Below, in pieces: positions 33,695-42,854 of a stretch of 61,610 nt of DNA; position 1 is the stretch's first letter; each line of letters opens with the position of its first letter. The position numbers were made by a program, and so were the translations under genes. Source of the stretch: Prochloraceae cyanobacterium. GTDB lineage: Bacteria > Cyanobacteriota > Cyanobacteriia > Cyanobacteriales > JASJDA01. The notes beneath the pieces are model-generated. The model searched no databases. It had not been told where the DNA came from and saw nothing but the letters and a program-made list of their open reading frames with translations. The stretch spans positions 1 to 61,610 of the forward strand of contig JASJDA010000023.1 of assembly GCA_030065755.1 (NCBI GenBank), read 5' to 3'.

Positions 33695-36497
33695 TCCTCT
33701 ATTACTTAGAGAAAAAGAATCTCCAGCGGGTACGAGTCCAATAGTTGAAAGTGGTTCTACTGTCGAACGTCGTTTTGTGGTGTTTAATTTGGGCAAAAAA
33801 AATGCCGAAATCAACATATCTTTTACCGTCGCAGATAAAAAATCCGAACAGCTACAACAGTGGGTTACTCTAGAACCTAATTCCATAACTTTAGAAGCTG
33901 GAGACAGTAAAGAAATTTCCCTGAGTTTTGAAATACCTCAACAAGCCACACCAGGGAATTATAGATATGAAATTTTCCTCGAAGCACCAGCACAATATCC
34001 AGACAAATTTTTCCGCTCTTCTCAACAGATAGTAGTCGATCGGCCACAACAGGAAAATAAATGGGGAGAAGCTGCCAAATTTACTTTAAAACCACCTGCT
34101 AGTTCTAATAAACCTTATCGCCTTAAAATTGAACAAAAGGTAGAAATAAAAATTGAGGTAGAAAATTCTTCCCTCTTGGTAGACTCTTTTGAGTTGAGTT
34201 GTCCCGATTTAGAAACAAAATGGTATACCATTCACTATCCAGAACGGGACATAGAATTAACAGGTTTGGTAACTGAAACAGAAGGACTAAAACTCAATCC
34301 AGGCAAAAAAGGAGAAATAACTTTAGTATTACATCCACCCCAGTCTACCCTAGCAGGGGATTATATTCGCACCATTAAACTAGCTTCGCAAAACCGACCC
34401 GATCTAGTTTTGTTAGACGCACTCTATCTAAAAATTCTTCCCGACGATCGACTAGACGGAGATGGTATGGAGATAACTCCCCTTCGTCGTACCTTACCAC
34501 AAGACAAAGGGGAATTTGAGATCTCGATTACCAATCAAGGCAACATTCAGCGCGACCTCACTGTCGGTATTAGGGACGAGCAAAACTTATTTGCCTATAC
34601 TTTTAAGTCAAACCAACTACTATTATTACCAACTCAGAAAGAGACCCTAGCGTTTACAGCCAAACCTCGTTGGTTCATGTTTTGGCGACGACCGTTTTGG
34701 GGAAAAGGATTAGAAGTAAAATTCGCTCCAGAAGTGCAAAATACCGAGGATTTGGTTCTACCAGAAACCAGAAGACCTCCAGCACTCCCCACAGACGTAC
34801 CTCAAGGAACAATAGTTTGGTCTCGTCGCCCCTTATGGCATTTAATATTATTAATAACACTACTTGTCACTGGTGTGAGTGGAACGATCTTTTTCCTTTG
34901 GTGGCAGTTTTTCCGATTGCCCCCAGCTCCAAGAATTAAAGCATTTGGAACTACTAAAGTTATCGACGAAACAACAGAAACAGAATCTGTTGTTTTTAAT
35001 TGGGAAATTGACAATCTCGAACAGTTGCAAAAAATATCAATTACCAGCACCGACGACAATAATAAAAAAGAACATAAGTCATATAGAAATTTAAATGAAT
35101 GCGATGGAAATGAATTGCAAAAATGTATTCCTCAAGAAATAGTTAATTTTTGTAATATTGAAAATCGAATTCTTAACTGTCAGAAAATAACGACAAATAT
35201 TGAAGAATCTGGAAAATACACTTTTGAATTACAGCTATTTCCCAAACCAGTAAGAAAATTATTTGCTAGAAGAAACTCTAACCAGCCAACCGATTCCGAC
35301 TTATCAGATACGATCGCAATTGCAGACCCCGCAAAAGTTCAGGCGGTTAGTGACAGTGGGTTAATAACTTCGAGATCCACAGATGCAGATGGACAAAACG
35401 AATTGATTGAATTGAGGTGGGAAATAGATCGATTTAGTAAATTGAAAAGAATTAATGTTTTAGCCAAAGAAAACGGTGGCAAAACAGAAGTTTATCCTTA
35501 TTCTATTTCAGAAATTACAGGAAACCCAGTGCCAATGCCAGGTTCTGGTCAACGCAGCGATCTCCTGGCATGTTCTCCGATCGAACACCGTTTGGATGCA
35601 AAAAACTGCTTGTGGAGTATTGAAAGATCTTCTTTACCTAATGGAGATTATAAATTTGATATAGAATTATTTGCTGATAATAATTCAGATAAACCATCAG
35701 ATACATTAACTAGCAAAAATACGATTACAATCGCTCCTCAATCGTCAGAATCCGCGCCGAAAATTGAGGAAGTTAATATTACCGAACGCTCCTATGAAGA
35801 AGAAAAAGATCCAGTTCTCCTTAATTGGACGATCGCTAATGCCAATGAAATTCAATCCATAATAGTTAAAGCGATTTCCTCCGACGGTTCTTCCCGCGAA
35901 TTAACTACCTACAGAAATACCAACGCAATTAGGCAATTCTGTTCGAGTGCGACGAGAACGAGAAATTCACTCACTTGTAGAAACGTTCCTGTTGGTACCC
36001 TACCAGCAGGAAACTACAGCTTCGAGCTAGTTGTTATTCCTCAACAACAGCGAGAAAACCTTAAAATCGCTCAAAAAACAGACACAATTACAATTCAACC
36101 CCAACCTTTTGAAATTACTTCTTTTACTATCAATGGAAAAGAAGTAAAACAAGGATCGACTTATCTTTATCCTCGTCAAAAAGGCGCACCTGTTATTCTC
36201 GACGTGGCTTGGTCAGTTAAAGGAGGTAACAATCTCACAATTCAATTGCTGCCTTTCGATGGAAAACAAAAACCAAAAGATTCTCTAAGATATTCTATTC
36301 CCGCAGAATCAAATCGCGAAAAGCTCACCCTAAAAGTTACCGATCGACTCGGACAACAACAAACGCGATCGATATTGGTGCAACCGTACATCTCAAATAG
36401 TCCTGCTACGTCAACAGATAATATACCTGGTTCGTCCCCCTCTTTTGAAGATCCGACTAGACCCGAGCCGATAGAAATAGCACCCCAACCTAATTAA
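33675..36497 (+). CDS. Ig-like - transmembrane - repeat protein of the CIS locus (candidate membrane anchor)
   Basis: A 940-residue protein whose N-terminal half is paralogous in layout to the preceding gene. It has Ig-like domains (VERRFVVFNLGKKNAEINISFTV; KLNPGKKGEITLVLHPPQ), then the related segment FMFWRRPFWGKGLEVKF. One membrane span lies at ~387-410 (WHLILLITLLVTGVSGTIFFLWW). The C-terminal ~500 residues contain four diverged repeats of about 110-130 residues (VVFNWEIDNLEQLQKI; ELRWEIDRFSKLKRI; LLNWTIANANEIQSI; LDVAWSVKGGNNLTI). They show Cys pairs that suggest an oxidising compartment. It is the last gene of the CIS run. Thylakoid- or plasma-membrane anchoring of the baseplate is inferred. 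Confidence 0.82.
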   Translation: MQSVINNPLLLREKESPAGTSPIVESGSTVERRFVVFNLGKKNAEINISFTVADKKSEQLQQWVTLEPNSITLEAGDSKEISLSFEIPQQATPGNYRYEIFLEAPAQYPDKFFRSSQQIVVDRPQQENKWGEAAKFTLKPPASSNKPYRLKIEQKVEIKIEVENSSLLVDSFELSCPDLETKWYTIHYPERDIELTGLVTETEGLKLNPGKKGEITLVLHPPQSTLAGDYIRTIKLASQNRPDLVLLDALYLKILPDDRLDGDGMEITPLRRTLPQDKGEFEISITNQGNIQRDLTVGIRDEQNLFAYTFKSNQLLLLPTQKETLAFTAKPRWFMFWRRPFWGKGLEVKFAPEVQNTEDLVLPETRRPPALPTDVPQGTIVWSRRPLWHLILLITLLVTGVSGTIFFLWWQFFRLPPAPRIKAFGTTKVIDETTETESVVFNWEIDNLEQLQKISITSTDDNNKKEHKSYRNLNECDGNELQKCIPQEIVNFCNIENRILNCQKITTNIEESGKYTFELQLFPKPVRKLFARRNSNQPTDSDLSDTIAIADPAKVQAVSDSGLITSRSTDADGQNELIELRWEIDRFSKLKRINVLAKENGGKTEVYPYSISEITGNPVPMPGSGQRSDLLACSPIEHRLDAKNCLWSIERSSLPNGDYKFDIELFADNNSDKPSDTLTSKNTITIAPQSSESAPKIEEVNITERSYEEEKDPVLLNWTIANANEIQSIIVKAISSDGSSRELTTYRNTNAIRQFCSSATRTRNSLTCRNVPVGTLPAGNYSFELVVIPQQQRENLKIAQKTDTITIQPQPFEITSFTINGKEVKQGSTYLYPRQKGAPVILDVAWSVKGGNNLTIQLLPFDGKQKPKDSLRYSIPAESNREKLTLKVTDRLGQQQTRSILVQPYISNSPATSTDNIPGSSPSFEDPTRPEPIEIAPQPN

Positions 36498-36540
36498 AAT
36501 TAGAGTATTTCTGCTCAAAGTAGCGATCGTATCGTGAATT

Positions 36541-36572
36541 AAGCGATCGACAAGGCAAGCTGTCGATCGCTT
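36541..36572 (+). terminator. Hairpin at the end of the CIS gene run
   Basis: Perfect 12-bp stem AAGCGATCGACA (36541-36552) and TGTCGATCGCTT (36561-36572) around an 8-nt loop, 44 bp after the last CIS gene. No T-tract follows, so it may be an mRNA-stabilising stem rather than an intrinsic terminator. It is built from two HIP1-like cores. Confidence 0.5.
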
Positions 36573-36710
36573 GAGAAGTTAGCTCAACTCGCGATAAGCC
36601 CTACACTGTAATTAATTACCAACGATCGTGAGAGGGAGTGTGGGGAGGGGAAGCAGGGAACGCAGAGCGCCAACATTTAATATTAATCAATATACCTCAG
36701 ACTTGCACAA

Positions 36711-38531
36711 ATGACTGTTTACTCCAAGCCAGGATCCACAAAAGGCAGCCGCAAACGCCGCCAAAATGATTGGCGACTTCTCAGAAAATTGTTACCTTAT
36801 GTTCGTCGCCATCGAGTTTTGGCGCTCGTTTCACTTTTGCTGTTAATCCCTTTGTCATTAGCAGGAGCAATTCAACCTTTAATTATCGGACAGACCATAT
36901 CCGTAATCAGCCAAGAACAGACTTGGAAATTTCTTGAACAACTTTCTGTCAGTCAAGCGGTTAACTTTCTCATCTCTATTCTGCTCGTAACCATTGTAAT
37001 ACGACTGATATTCGTCTCTCTTCAAGGATTTTTAGTACAGAAACTCGGACAAGAAATTACCGCAGGATTGCGTCAGGACTTATTTACTCACGTCAGTTCC
37101 CTCCCAGCTCAATTTTTCGATCGAATGCCAGTAGGAAAGTTAGTTACGCGCATGACTAGCGACGTAGAGTCATTGGGAGACGTATTTGCTACTGGAGCAA
37201 TTGGAATTGTCAGCGACGTTATTTATATTTTAGTGATGACGATCGCTATTTTTATTACCCAATGGCAGTTAGCTTTAATGCTATTTTTAATGCTGCCGTT
37301 AGTAATGGCTTCAATTATTTATTTCCAGCGGCAATATCGCAAAGCTAATTATCAAGCTAGAGAAGAACTCTCCAAACTCAATTCAATGTTACAGGAGAAT
37401 GTTACTGGAATTAATATCGTGCAGCTATTTCGCCGCGAAAAATTTAATTCCGAGATGTTTCGCTCTGCCAACCAAAGCTACCGCGGTGAAATCAATAAAA
37501 CTATTTTCCACGATTCAGCAGTTTCAGCAACTTTAGAATGGATGTCTTTAGTGGCGATCGCCGGAGTTCTCTGGTTGGGTGGCGTATTTATCCTCAACAA
37601 ACAAATTAATTTTGGTACTTTCACGACTTTTATTGTCTTTGCTCAACGTTTATTTAATCCCTTGCAACAGTTTGCTAATAAATTTACCGTCTTTCAATCT
37701 GGTTTTACTGCTATTGAAAGAATCAGCGAATTAATGAGCGAACCAATTGAAATTCAGACTGCTACCAAACAATTAAAACTCCAAACAGATAAGCAAAATT
37801 CTGGTGGTGAAATTCGTTTTGAAAATGTTTGGTTTGCTTACAAAGAAGACGAATACGTTCTTAAAGGTTTAGATTTTATCATTCATCCAGGAGAAAAAGT
37901 TGCTCTAGTAGGACCCACAGGTGCTGGTAAAAGTTCTATTATTCGTCTTTTATGTCGCCTTTACGAACCAAGCAAAGGTCGCATTCTCGTAGACGGAATT
38001 GATATTCGCGACGTGCCTCAAACCGAATTAAGACGTTATATTGGCGTAATTCTTCAGGAGACTTTTCTCTTTGCTGGAGACTTGAAAGGCAATATTACTT
38101 TAGGGGAAAACTACTCTTTAGAAGAAGTAAAAGAGTCAGCTAAATTGACTAATATCGATCGCTTCATCGAAGAATTGCCCCGAGGTTACGAGACTCAATT
38201 GCGGGAAAGAGGTTCTAATTTATCAGGAGGACAGAAACAATTAATAGCATTTGCTCGCGTTGCTATTCGCAATCCTCGCGTTTTAGTCTTAGATGAAGCA
38301 ACTTCTAGTTTGGATGTAGCTACAGAATCTCTAATTCAAGAGGCATTAGATCGTCTTTTAGAGCAAAGAACTGCCATAATTATCGCTCACCGACTATCTA
38401 CTATCCGCAATGTAGATAAAATTTTAGTACTTAAAAAAGGTCAGTTAGAAGAATCAGGAAGCCACGACGAACTAATCGATCGAGATGGTTTATATGCCAA
38501 TTTGTACAAGTTGCAAATGTTAGGAACTTGA
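36711..38531 (+). CDS. ABC-type exporter, fused membrane and ATPase domains (type IV/MsbA-like half transporter)
   Basis: A 606-residue half transporter that should work as a homodimer. The six-helix membrane domain covers residues ~30-330, with spans such as LALVSLLLLIPLSLAGAIQP and VSDVIYILVMTIAIFI. The ATPase domain covers ~365-600: Walker A GPTGAGKSSIIRLL, Q-loop VILQETFLF, signature NLSGGQKQLIAFAR, Walker B LVLDEATSSLD and H-loop IIAHRLSTI. Substrates in this family are lipids, peptides or drugs; the sequence alone does not tell. It is a stand-alone gene after the CIS locus. Confidence 0.93.
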   Translation: MTVYSKPGSTKGSRKRRQNDWRLLRKLLPYVRRHRVLALVSLLLLIPLSLAGAIQPLIIGQTISVISQEQTWKFLEQLSVSQAVNFLISILLVTIVIRLIFVSLQGFLVQKLGQEITAGLRQDLFTHVSSLPAQFFDRMPVGKLVTRMTSDVESLGDVFATGAIGIVSDVIYILVMTIAIFITQWQLALMLFLMLPLVMASIIYFQRQYRKANYQAREELSKLNSMLQENVTGINIVQLFRREKFNSEMFRSANQSYRGEINKTIFHDSAVSATLEWMSLVAIAGVLWLGGVFILNKQINFGTFTTFIVFAQRLFNPLQQFANKFTVFQSGFTAIERISELMSEPIEIQTATKQLKLQTDKQNSGGEIRFENVWFAYKEDEYVLKGLDFIIHPGEKVALVGPTGAGKSSIIRLLCRLYEPSKGRILVDGIDIRDVPQTELRRYIGVILQETFLFAGDLKGNITLGENYSLEEVKESAKLTNIDRFIEELPRGYETQLRERGSNLSGGQKQLIAFARVAIRNPRVLVLDEATSSLDVATESLIQEALDRLLEQRTAIIIAHRLSTIRNVDKILVLKKGQLEESGSHDELIDRDGLYANLYKLQMLGT

Positions 38532-38657
38532 GTCAGAACGCAAGTCGATCGCAGCGAAGGGGCTAAATTAGGTTAGGATGATAAATTAGACTAAAAATCT
38601 AATAATTAGTCTAAATTCGAGCGTCAGTTTTTAGCCGTCAATATCTCCCTTTTACAA

Positions 38658-39497
38658 ATGAAATCCTATCTAGCCGCAGCCATTCAAATGACCAGCAAGC
38701 CAGATCTCGACAAAAATCTGACAGAGGCAGAAGTATTAATTGAACTTGCCGTACGTCAGGGAGCAGAATTAGTAGGCTTGCCAGAAAATTTTGCTTTCTT
38801 GGGTAAAGAAGAAGATAAATTAGCTCTAGCCAAGACGATCGCCCAAAAGACTGAAAAATTTCTCAAAACTATGGCGCAACGCTTCCAAATAACCATCTTA
38901 GGAGGCGGCTTTCCTATTCCTGTAGAGGGCAATGAAAATAAAGCATATAACACTGCTCTTTTAGTAGATTGTAACGGGAAAGAACTGGCTCGCTATCAGA
39001 AAATACATTTGTTTGACGTTAACCTCCCTGATGGTAATACCTATCGAGAATCTAGCACTGTCATGGCAGGTAAGGAATTACCCCCCATCTATTTTTCTCA
39101 GAATCTAGGTAATATAGGTATTTCTATTTGCTACGACGTGCGCTTTCCCGAAATCTATCGCCACCTTTCTCATAAAGGTGCTGAGGTGATCTTTATTCCC
39201 GCTGCTTTCACTGCTTATACTGGTAAAGACCACTGGCAAATACTTTTGCAAGCTAGAGCTATTGAAAATACTTGTTATGTTATTGCTCCAGCACAGACAG
39301 GAAATCATTACGAGAGACGTTATACTAACGGTCACGCCACGATCGTCGATCCTTGGGGCATAATTTTAGCTGATGCAGGAGAACAACCAGGAGTGGCGAT
39401 CGCCGAAATTGACCCCGATCGCTTACAACAGATACGTCAACAAATGCCTTCTTTACAACATCGCGTTTTGCTTGAAGGAGGAGGTACTTTGCGCTGA
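38658..39497 (+). CDS. Carbon-nitrogen hydrolase, Nit1-like (deaminated glutathione amidase type)
   Basis: A 279-residue nitrilase-superfamily protein. The catalytic triad is clear: Glu in GLPENFAFLG (~43), Lys in YQKIHLFDVNLPDG (~114) and Cys in GISICYDVRFPE (~155). The HLFDVNLP and YTAYTGKDHWQ-like segments (here FTAYTGKDHW) match the Nit1/YbeM branch, whose members clear deaminated glutathione in the cytoplasm. Length and order are normal. It follows the ABC exporter by about 125 bp; no functional link is evident. Confidence 0.9.
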   Translation: MKSYLAAAIQMTSKPDLDKNLTEAEVLIELAVRQGAELVGLPENFAFLGKEEDKLALAKTIAQKTEKFLKTMAQRFQITILGGGFPIPVEGNENKAYNTALLVDCNGKELARYQKIHLFDVNLPDGNTYRESSTVMAGKELPPIYFSQNLGNIGISICYDVRFPEIYRHLSHKGAEVIFIPAAFTAYTGKDHWQILLQARAIENTCYVIAPAQTGNHYERRYTNGHATIVDPWGIILADAGEQPGVAIAEIDPDRLQQIRQQMPSLQHRVLLEGGGTLR

Positions 39498-39502
39498 AAC
39501 AG

Positions 39503-39625
39503 CAGGGGGGAGAGGGGGAGAGGGGGAGAGGGGGAGAAGGGGAGACGAGGGAAATGAGGCAGATGAGGCAGATGGGGCCAACAGTCAACAGCCAACAGCC
39601 AGCAGCAAACAGCAATCATCCAAAC
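39503..39625. repeat. Composite repeat: GGGGAGA run followed by AACAGCC heptamers
   Basis: After the amidase gene, four or more G(4-5)AGA units (39505-39545) lead into a GAGGCAGAT pair and then CAACAGC-type heptamers (39580-39617). The same order (G-rich run, then AACAGCC) recurs at 50340-50452 and, inverted, at 60510-60655. The G-runs could form a G-quadruplex. Confidence 0.8.
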
Positions 39626-39642
39626 ACTCCTCGCACAGATAT

Positions 39643-40380
39643 TTAAAATTTACTCTTAAAATAATCTAAATATTTTCTATAAAATTGAATATAATTGCTG
39701 CCAAAATTATTGCTATGATTGTCTATTTCTTTTTCGGATATTGCTAATAAATTAGATAATTCTCCTGGTTTACTAATTTTATCTACTTCTCTAGAATCGA
39801 TCGCTATTTTGAGAAAAAAAACGAAATGGTAAGAATAATTATAATAGTCTAGAGAAACTAATTTGAGCTTTTCTGGATTGAGATTTAATCTAGTTTCTTC
39901 TCGCAGCTCTCTAGCCGCAAATAATCTAACATCTTCAAGGTTGCTAATTTTACTTTCGTCGTAGTTTAAGCTTCCTCCTATGAAACATATTTGACCTTTT
40001 CTAAAATATCCATCTTTTCCAACTACTCCAAAGATATATTTATTATCTGCAGTCACGGGAATGACAATCACACCTACATGAGAAAAAAGATAATTGCGAT
40101 CGTAATTTTTAGCCAGAATATCGGCACCACCATTTTTTTTAAAGAGGATATCTTTATATTGGCAAGTACTTAAATCGATTATAATTTTTTGCTCAGATAA
40201 AATTAATATATTTTCAACAGTATAAACAGTTCCATTCCATAAGTTATCCCCACAAATTAATTTTTGCTCTTGCCAAACTTTTTCTCGATCGCTTAGATAA
40301 CGATCGCAATATTCCCTCACATTATCGGCAAATCTGAGAATGATTTCTTCAAAACTTTTGTCCGACAAATCTATCATCAT
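39643..40380 (-). CDS. Nudix-domain protein with an expanded Nudix box
   Basis: A 245-residue protein. The C-terminal half is a Nudix hydrolase domain (VGVIVIPVTADNKYIFGVVGKDGYFRKGQICFIGGSLNYDE; then AARELREETRLNL). The Nudix box is present as G-x5-E and REL-REE, but the spacing between them is about 14 residues instead of 7. The usual Gly near the end of the box is replaced by Arg. Active Nudix enzymes need this box to bind metal, so the protein may be inactive or act on an unusual substrate. The first ~95 residues are an unrecognised alpha/beta region. Two adjacent ATGs (40380 and 40377) can start it. Confidence 0.75.
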   Translation of the reverse strand: MMIDLSDKSFEEIILRFADNVREYCDRYLSDREKVWQEQKLICGDNLWNGTVYTVENILILSEQKIIIDLSTCQYKDILFKKNGGADILAKNYDRNYLFSHVGVIVIPVTADNKYIFGVVGKDGYFRKGQICFIGGSLNYDESKISNLEDVRLFAARELREETRLNLNPEKLKLVSLDYYNYSYHFVFFLKIAIDSREVDKISKPGELSNLLAISEKEIDNHSNNFGSNYIQFYRKYLDYFKSKF

Positions 40381-40430
40381 ATCGAGGTCAAAATTATTGA
40401 GTAGCTATAATGAAAACACGGTAGAATAAT

Positions 40431-41363
40431 CTAAGTGACGATCGGTTTTGAGTGCCAGAGAGCCTCTTTCTTAAGAGTGATTGATAAATAATTTTTGAGT
40501 AATTCGAGAAAACGTTTAACTTTTAAAGGAATACGATCGCCATATGGATGAACTGCATAGATAGGAGATTCGTAAGCATACCAGTGAGGCAGTACAGGAG
40601 TTAATTGACCCTTTTCAAAGAAAGGATAGACAAAGATATTAGGGAGCAGAGCAAATCCCATGGCTAGGGAGGCTAAATGAGCAGCAGTCGGGGAGTTATT
40701 GACTTGAATTTTAGGTTGGAGAGACAGGCAGAGCTGACCGCGAGACGGATGAAAAATCTGGTGCTCCTTGTGGCCTTGTTGCCAATTAGTAGCAATAAAG
40801 GGATAAGGATGAAGTTCGACAGGATCTTGAATTGAAGCTATGTGAGGGATGAGATCGGGGGAAGCACAGAAAATATCTCTCAAACTACCTAAATAAGAAA
40901 TACGATAATTACTATCGCGCAAAGAACCAACGGAAATAGCCAGATCGAGATTGTGTTTGACTAAATCGAGTCGTCGATCGGTAATTAAGAGTCGCAGCTG
41001 GAGCTGAGGAAAGATTTGAGATAATTCTGACAAAACCGGTAAGATGAGACCTGTTTCGAGAGCGTGAGGAGCAGTTAAGGATAAAGTGCCTTGAGGAAGT
41101 TGTTCAAATTCTTGGACTTCATCGAGAGTTTGATTGACCAGAGCTTGTAATTGAAAGCATCGTTGTGCAAATTGCTGGCCAATATCGGTCAAGGACAAAC
41201 AGCGAGTGGTACGGTTAATTAGGCGAGTGCCAAGTTCTTTCTCGAGCTGTGTAATGTGTTGGCTAACATTGGATTTGTTCATCTGAAGAGCATCTGCGGC
41301 CAATGTAAAAGAGCCTTGTTTGACAACTTCAGCAAAGATGAGCATCCGAGAGATAGATTTCAT
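40431..41363 (-). CDS. LysR-family transcriptional regulator
   Basis: A regulator of about 310 residues. The N-terminal winged helix is KSISRMLIFAEVVKQGSFTLAADALQMNKSNVSQHITQLEKELGTRLINRTTR, with the typical G-SFT-AA--L-x-x-S-x-V-S recognition pattern. The C-terminal part is the substrate-binding effector domain (LPVLSELSQIFPQLQLRLLITDRR; ending YPFFEKGQLTPVLPHWYA). It looks like the CrgA/DmlR branch. I prefer ATG 41363 (MKSISRML) to a start seven codons upstream. The LysR target is often divergent, but only noncoding DNA lies upstream here, so the target gene may have been lost. Confidence 0.9.
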   Translation of the reverse strand: MKSISRMLIFAEVVKQGSFTLAADALQMNKSNVSQHITQLEKELGTRLINRTTRCLSLTDIGQQFAQRCFQLQALVNQTLDEVQEFEQLPQGTLSLTAPHALETGLILPVLSELSQIFPQLQLRLLITDRRLDLVKHNLDLAISVGSLRDSNYRISYLGSLRDIFCASPDLIPHIASIQDPVELHPYPFIATNWQQGHKEHQIFHPSRGQLCLSLQPKIQVNNSPTAAHLASLAMGFALLPNIFVYPFFEKGQLTPVLPHWYAYESPIYAVHPYGDRIPLKVKRFLELLKNYLSITLKKEALWHSKPIVT

Positions 41364-41665
41364 AAGTTCAAAAAAACTAAACAAAGAGTTCTTTAAGACA
41401 GGCTTTATTTAATAAATTAGAACATTTATAATTGCGATAGTTCGATTTTAGAGAAAAAAAAATCCAACCTTTTCCGAATTTGCCATGATGTTTTAAACAA
41501 GTAATCGAGCAAGAAGCTAGGCTGTCAGTCGCGATCGAGATTACTGAAACAGACTTAGTAAACCTGCTCAAATTAATTCCGTAGATCTTGCTGGTGATGA
41601 GGGGATGATTTTTTCCAGTTTAATTTAAAGGAAAACAATACCAAAAGAATTTAATTAAGAAAAAC

Positions 41666-41836
41666 ATGAAAACTATTTTTCCCAAGAGAGATTCTTTACT
41701 AAATCACAAACTAAATCTTTTAACACCAGAGCAATTTACAGGACAAGTACAAATTAAATCGAACAATATCATCAGCAAGAAAATAATAATTTATAAAGAT
41801 TTTATCGTAACAGTAAAGTGGAAGTGTTCCTCTTAA
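41666..41836 (+). pseudogene. Truncated fragment, possibly of a PatA-type (DUF4388) response regulator
   Basis: A 56-codon ORF whose middle reads LNLLTPEQFTGQVQIKSNN. This resembles the N-terminal start of cyanobacterial PatA-like response regulators (commonly ...QFTGRLDIKS...). After about 35 residues the similarity fades and a stop follows. The frame ends four bases before an IS605-like end (41841), so the gene was probably broken by that insertion. Assignment is weak and based on a short pattern. Confidence 0.35.
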
Positions 41837-41840
41837 TGTA

Positions 41841-42040
41841 GTTGACGCTCTCACCGTTAACCTCCTTACGTCGGTTTAACGGGAGATTCTTGCTTCAGTG
41901 ACTCTTGACTAGATCGAACAGGTTTAACTGGACAACCCCCGTCAGACCGTGGAAAGCCCCGAGCGGGCGAGAAATGTTTTTATTTTTACCCGCAGAAGTC
42001 CTTTTACGACAACTTATCGCTCTTGGTAATGTGCGTTAAC
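41841..42040 (-). mobile_element. Orphan IS200/IS605-type right-end / omega-RNA-like remnant
   Basis: On the minus strand the stretch ends in GAAGCAAGAATC, then a hairpin built from GGTTTAACGG and CCGTTAACC (arms 41854-41862 and 41872-41881), and GAGAGCGTCAAC. This is the same layout as the element at 9691 and as cyanobacterial TnpB right ends. Further inside are GGGGCTTTCCACGGTC and GGGTTGTCCAGTTAAACC, which also look scaffold-like. No tnpB ORF is found to the right. Identified by pattern only. Confidence 0.45.
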
Positions 42041-42854
42041 TAACTTTATTAATTTTAATCGTCATTTTTTAAACTCATATTTATTGTTTTTTGTCAACAG
42101 CAAAAGTGGCAGAGTTTTTCAGACTTTTTTTCAATTCAATAATAAAAAAACACAGCAATAATAAAAAACAGCTTGGTAAGGTAGTCGATTACCCTTTTGG
42201 GAAAATCGACTTTTTTTTAACTCCATTAAAATTACTTACTCTAAAAAAAATGTTTGAAGAGATGGCTAGAAATAATACTAAATTAATAATAATTAGAAGA
42301 ACAGATTGCTAAATTTTTAGCACGATCGAATTGGAAGAGCCGAAAAAGAAGTGGGCCTGCTCCTATTGATTAATAATTAATTAATTTGGGCTCTACCGAA
42401 CTTACAATATCAATTGTGGAACTTAAATACCTGCACCTCTTGTTTAACAAGATTTTTAGCGCTTCGATCGCTAGTTTTGGACAATAAATATTGTAGTAAA
42501 AGCCTTAAACTCTTGCTAAATAAGGCTTTACCGCTCTAATCCCTCCAAGAATAGAGATACCTCCCTTCTGAGTGAATTTTTATTAAGGGAAGGTAAAGAA
42601 CGGGCACTCTTAGACCATCTTAATTGACCAGTGGCCAGTATCTTGGGGGGAATTAAAACAGAAGCCCTATTTTCCTAAGGTATGAAGCTCGCGCGAGCCC
42701 CACGAGCTGTGCTGACAGTATAGTATTTCACCTTAAATCAAATCTTTCTTATTATTCTTTTAATAGTATTCTTTATAATCCGCTAATAATATGGGAGTTA
42801 TAAATTTTCTCGATTTAATTTGTTGAAAGCCCATTTATCAGGAGATTTTGAATC
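42041..42854. other. Gene-poor stretch before the solute-binding protein gene
   Basis: No convincing gene. A 73-codon ORF at 42091-42312 is Lys/Asn/Phe/Ile-rich, lacks a ribosome site and looks like chance reading of AT-rich DNA. A 9-bp hairpin AAAGCCTTA / TAAGGCTTT lies at 42499-42529 with a 13-nt loop. The stretch may be decayed DNA around the IS605 remnant. Confidence 0.5.

Noticed and set aside
14651-36497. Prophage or type VI secretion locus
   Set aside because: There are no capsid, portal, terminase, integrase or lysis genes, and no TssB/TssC pair, TssJLM or ClpV. A single-chain sheath, DUF4255 cap and gp25-gpJ-gpI order fit an extracellular or membrane-bound CIS.
39325-39669. ORFs over the composite repeat after the amidase gene
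   Set aside because: Low-complexity Pro/Ser/Leu or Gly/Glu/Arg readings of the repeat in different frames.
41377-41571. 64-codon reverse ORF upstream of the LysR gene
   Set aside because: No ribosome site or recognisable pattern; it lies in the probable LysR leader.
42091-42312. 73-codon forward ORF in the gene-poor stretch
   Set aside because: Lys/Asn/Phe-rich composition expected of random AT-rich DNA, non-ATG start and no ribosome site.
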